From: Polytrichum commune
Lineage: Eukaryota > Streptophyta > Polytrichopsida > Polytrichales > Polytrichaceae
Direction: 5' to 3'
DNA length: 64,000 nucleotides
NCBI GenBank assembly: GCA_950295325.1
Contig: OX485807.1
Location: 19,191,666 to 19,255,665, forward strand
Shown: positions 60,509-64,000 of the stretch, one piece after another
Position numbering within the stretch: the first letter of the stretch is position 1
Layout: every line of letters starts with the position of its first letter
The notes under the pieces: model-generated
The model's input: only the letters and a program-made list of their open reading frames with translations
What the model was told of the DNA's origin: nothing
The model's database searches: none
Program-made: the position numbers and the translations under genes

Positions 60509-62635
60509 TGTTCTTGAAAGCTAATTCCAATGTCAAAACAACTATTAATATTGATTCTCAAGATGCATACTATTTCAAAACTTTTGTTTTAGGTGAAAAC
60601 GAGGTGCTTGTATGTGATAATTCCTCTCTCCAATTCCAAGCATATCCAAAATTACATCATTTATGATATTCGGTGATACATGCGTAATAGTGTCACTTAC
60701 CTTATTTTGAGGCATATGCTAGATTACACTAATGATCAACAACTTCATCATTAGCATCACCTCATAACACTTGGTGTTCAAGTGCGCTAACTAATATATT
60801 TGGGCATGAGTATGTTCAATAATGTTATGACGTGCATGCCAATATTACACAAGTGGTTTGCAAGTTGACTACAGTGTACGCAAATGACACTTGCCATTAG
60901 TAGCACAAGCATATCTTCCCCTTGCATAGTAAAACATGAAACTATCGTCTCAAGTATTCAGTATGCTACACCAAATGCCATAATATAGATAAAATTGCAC
61001 TTAAAAGTTGCACATGTTGACAAACAATATCATATTGACAATTAGTAGACGTGACACTTCAAAACCTCTAGGCATCTACTTTAGACCCTTCGCAAATAGT
61101 GTAACGTGGCACTAAATACCATAAATGGTGCAGCTTTGTCACATAACTCGTCACCGGTATCAAAAAAGCTTACGACACAAATAACTTCAAGTTACTTCTC
61201 GTAGAGAAAGCAAATTTCCGAAAGGCACTAAGCAAACATCTGTCATAGATACATAGCGGCAGATTGGATGGATGAATGATTCCGTTGGTCTCAAGTAGGT
61301 AATGTAGCATCACCTACATAATACTTAGAGTGCCTAATTACAACTTAATAGATTTAGTGTAGCCCTGAATTCCTTTATAGAAAAACTGGGGTTCGTTTCT
61401 CAACAATACTTTTTTCACTTGACAGAAGGGTGTGCAAATTCATTACGGTAAGTTACCGACCTTTCCAAGGTTGGCCGGCGGAGCCATGCAAATGAGAAAT
61501 CTACAATCATAAAAATCCATGTTCCGTTGCATTTACGGATGAAATCACCAAAGAAGAAAGTGGAGATCTCTTAGGAGATGGATGAAATTGCCAAATTTGG
61601 GGTACGAGTTTGTGATTTGATTTGGATGCGGCTTCATCATTCCAATGCTTATCACCGGTTATGGTAGAAAAGCCAAAAACGGTGAATGACCACTACTGGT
61701 GCACTAGACTAGGGGTAGAATAATTCCTGTGTGGATCCAAGATGACTAGTTGTGAAAGTGGTGGCCCGGAAAATAATGCATTGATACGTGGGATGCAGTG
61801 ATTGACCAGACAAGTGTTGTTTCACACCACTTGCGATCACTTTTGGGTGCCATTGAGTTAACTGTATTGTGTGCATTCGTATGCAGAGTAGGATATTTCG
61901 ATGCTCAAATGAGGGAGACTCTAGTGTACAAATAGGGGGTTTGACTTACTTGCCTATTTGAGAAAAATTAACTAACTACAATAGTTACAAGGAATGAAAT
62001 TCCGAAAGAACTTGCATTCCTCATCATTTCCTCTACTCCATCTCTGCAAAATATTGCAAGCCACTCTTTTTGGTAGAATCACCTTTTAAAAAAAAAAATC
62101 TATATATCTACATTATCTTCAAATTTTGATTTGAAAACGCTGATCATGGCATGCAACTTTAGAACAGTGAAAATTTTCTAGGATTAGATGTTTCATTCTT
62201 TGAGTTGGGCCTCTCCAGTCTTATTTAAGTACATTATAACCATGAATTATTTTCCTTGAGTTATGACTCTAAAATTAGCATTATAGGTCTAACAATGCTG
62301 ACCCAATTTGAATGAACGTAAATCACAAACATATGAGAGGTGTGTTATTATTTTATAGAGTCCTTTGACTTTGGTGAAGTTGGTGGGGCCCAAGTCAAAG
62401 AGCATGACATCTAGACATGGCAAGGTAAAGGCGTACTAGTAAAAACATGTTCCTGGTTGAATTGTGGTCAATTCTATCTTTTAGGGTTTCACTACACCAC
62501 TTATGGCATTTTGTGGGCCACGTCTAAGCCGAGTGTTGTTATGTAAATACCATCAAAGGTGTGCACTTATCCAAATTCTTTGATGCTAATATTAGAAAAA
62601 GTAAATTAACACATATAACCTTCATTCTATAATGT
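60509..62635. other. no gene seen
   Basis: AT-rich DNA. 61108-61132 carries GGCACTAAATACC...GGTGCAG, another weak MITE-end relic. A partial monomer of the following tandem family lies near 62366-62420. Confidence 0.5.
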
Positions 62636-63530
62636 AGTTGACTGCAATTTCACCTTAGGTATGATTGGTGGGGACCCATGTGAAAGAGCAGGACATCTAA
62701 CCTTGGCCATGAAAAAAGACCTGATTTTTGCATGGCATGTTTTTCTTTAGAGTCAAATGAACCAAATTATATCATTTTCATGTTATAATGTGCACTCTAA
62801 TCTCCATGATATTAACCTCCTTAATGCCACTCCTCTTATATCTTGAAACCCTAAGGAATGGATGTTCTTGGTTAAATCTCACTCCTTGTTGTCACGTTTC
62901 CCTCCCATATATCATGGGTTTTGACATTAAAATAAACCACCAAAGAATTCAAACCACACGCATGCATGCATCGCGTTGCCATTATTGCAACGTTGACTTT
63001 GTGTTATTCCATAATGTCACATGCTCAACTAATTCCTTTTTTTCACGCAACCATGTTAACACTTCAAAACTCATTAATATCATGTCCGATGTGGTTGCCA
63101 CAAGCATGATACTACAAAGTCTAGGGTGTAGTCAACTGCAAGTTCACCCTAGGTAATATTGGTGGGGCCCACGTGAAAAAGCAAGACATCTAGCCACGGC
63201 CATAAAAAAATACTTGATCCTGGTTGGCATGTTTTGGTTTGGAGTCAAGTAAACCGAATTAGAGAACTTGCATGTTATAACAAAGTTGACTGCAATTTCA
63301 CCCCAAGTAAGATTAGTGGAGACCCACGTGAAACAAAGCAAGACATCCAACCATGTTCATGAAAAAAGACTAGATGTTACACCAAAAACACCAAATTAGA
63401 TGACTTTCATGTTATAAAGTGATTGGCTGTAATTTTCACCTTAGGTTAGATTGGTGAGACCCATGTGAAAGAGCAAGACATCTAACCATGGCCATGAAAA
63501 AGGACTTTGGATTTGCGTGGACCGTTGTGT
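62636..63530. repeat. tandem repeat family of about 135-160 bp, interrupted
   Basis: Units start with a GTTGACTGCAATTTCACC-like sequence at 62636, 63129, 63284 and 63421, and contain GGTGGGGCCCACGTGAAA, CAAGACATCTA and CATGTTATAA. The 493-base gap between the first two units holds an insertion (about 62796-63128), which includes the inverted partner (62990-63125) of the repeat at 58436. Single diverged monomers occur near 36.73, 46.38 and 62.37 kb. Confidence 0.8.
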
Positions 63531-64000
63531 CCTCAAGGGAGGGGCCCATTTAGAATACATGGCCACCAATGATTCTCACCGTAAAGGGATGGAGCTTAGG
63601 TAGTAAGTAACGTATGGTGATGCGAGGTTGGAAGTTTGAACCATTATAGAACCCCAAAAGTTGTGGCTCTCAAGTTAGGAAGGAAAAAACAAAGGAGGAT
63701 GACAAGAAAGAGGCTATAGATTGTTTGGAACGGTTGGCATCATCACTACTACTAGGTATAGTTAGGTATCATTCAAGTTTTAATCACATTGCCGACAATG
63801 CCAACAAATTAAAGTGTTTGTCAAGACGAGGTAATTAAGGGGCGGTTTACACTATGGACCATGAAGTTGGACCAGGGCTCTGCAAGGCAGCTGATTGGTT
63901 GTTGAAGTTCTCCCGGGACAACTTCGGTTTACACTAAGGAAAAAATGGCAGAGGGACCATGGAGGTTGAGGTCCCCAAAATATAAATTTTAAGGCCTAAT
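63531..64000. other. no gene seen
   Basis: A weak tRNA-like pair (TAGGTAGTAAG near 63599 and AGTTTGAACC near 63634) lies on the plus strand. It is not strong enough to call a SINE. Confidence 0.4.

Noticed and set aside
1-64000. CRISPR arrays, defence islands, operons or phage genes
   Set aside because: No such structure is present. Tandem repeats here lack unique spacers, and the gene content is eukaryotic.

Overview
This is a transposon-rich, AT-rich eukaryotic nuclear window, almost certainly from a green plant. I lean towards an early-diverging land plant or streptophyte alga, but the sequence does not settle that. Three things support the plant call: a spliced starch synthase gene; a decayed Ty1/copia retrotransposon whose primer-binding site matches the anticodon region of plant initiator tRNA-Met; and a tRNA-derived SINE with intact Pol III boxes. 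I see no bacterial operons, CRISPR array, rRNA or canonical tRNA gene.

Layout. 1-7235 is gene-free, with a tRNA-like SINE relic near 1 kb and a GA-rich tract at 4.4-6 kb that carries a recurrent GACTATAGTC-like palindrome. 7241-12731 is one Copia element (LTRs, primer site, leader repeats, gag, pol, polypurine tract) bounded by a 5-bp TGGCT duplication and inactivated by many stops and a few frameshifts. 14205-14582 is a SINE (minus strand) with a 13-bp target duplication. 15635-16790 is a dead DDE_1 (pogo/Tigger-like) transposase on the minus strand. 18-27 kb holds tandem duplications, a solo LTR, a perfect 26-bp hairpin and a 382-bp MITE with self-palindromic ends. 29703-33694 (minus) is the only gene I consider intact: 12 exons, 589 codons, closest in motif pattern to class IV starch synthases, with a LINE tail inside its last and longest intron. 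34-49 kb is gene-free apart from an inverted solo LTR, a foldback element and a LINE 3' remnant. 49-50 kb is a GC-rich island with protein-like open segments that I cannot identify. 51297-52415 is a 36-bp minisatellite with higher-order structure. 54-64 kb is a mosaic of dispersed repeats, many with a second copy elsewhere in the window.

Functionally there is one metabolic gene, for plastid starch granule initiation or elongation, in a field of dead mobile elements. I found no convincing new multi-gene system. The best observations are the half-tRNA-primed Copia family with three insertions each keeping its own target duplication, its transition-dominated decay, the short coiled-coil-less class IV-like starch synthase, the LINE in its terminal intron, the self-palindromic MITE, and the multi-frame-open minisatellite.
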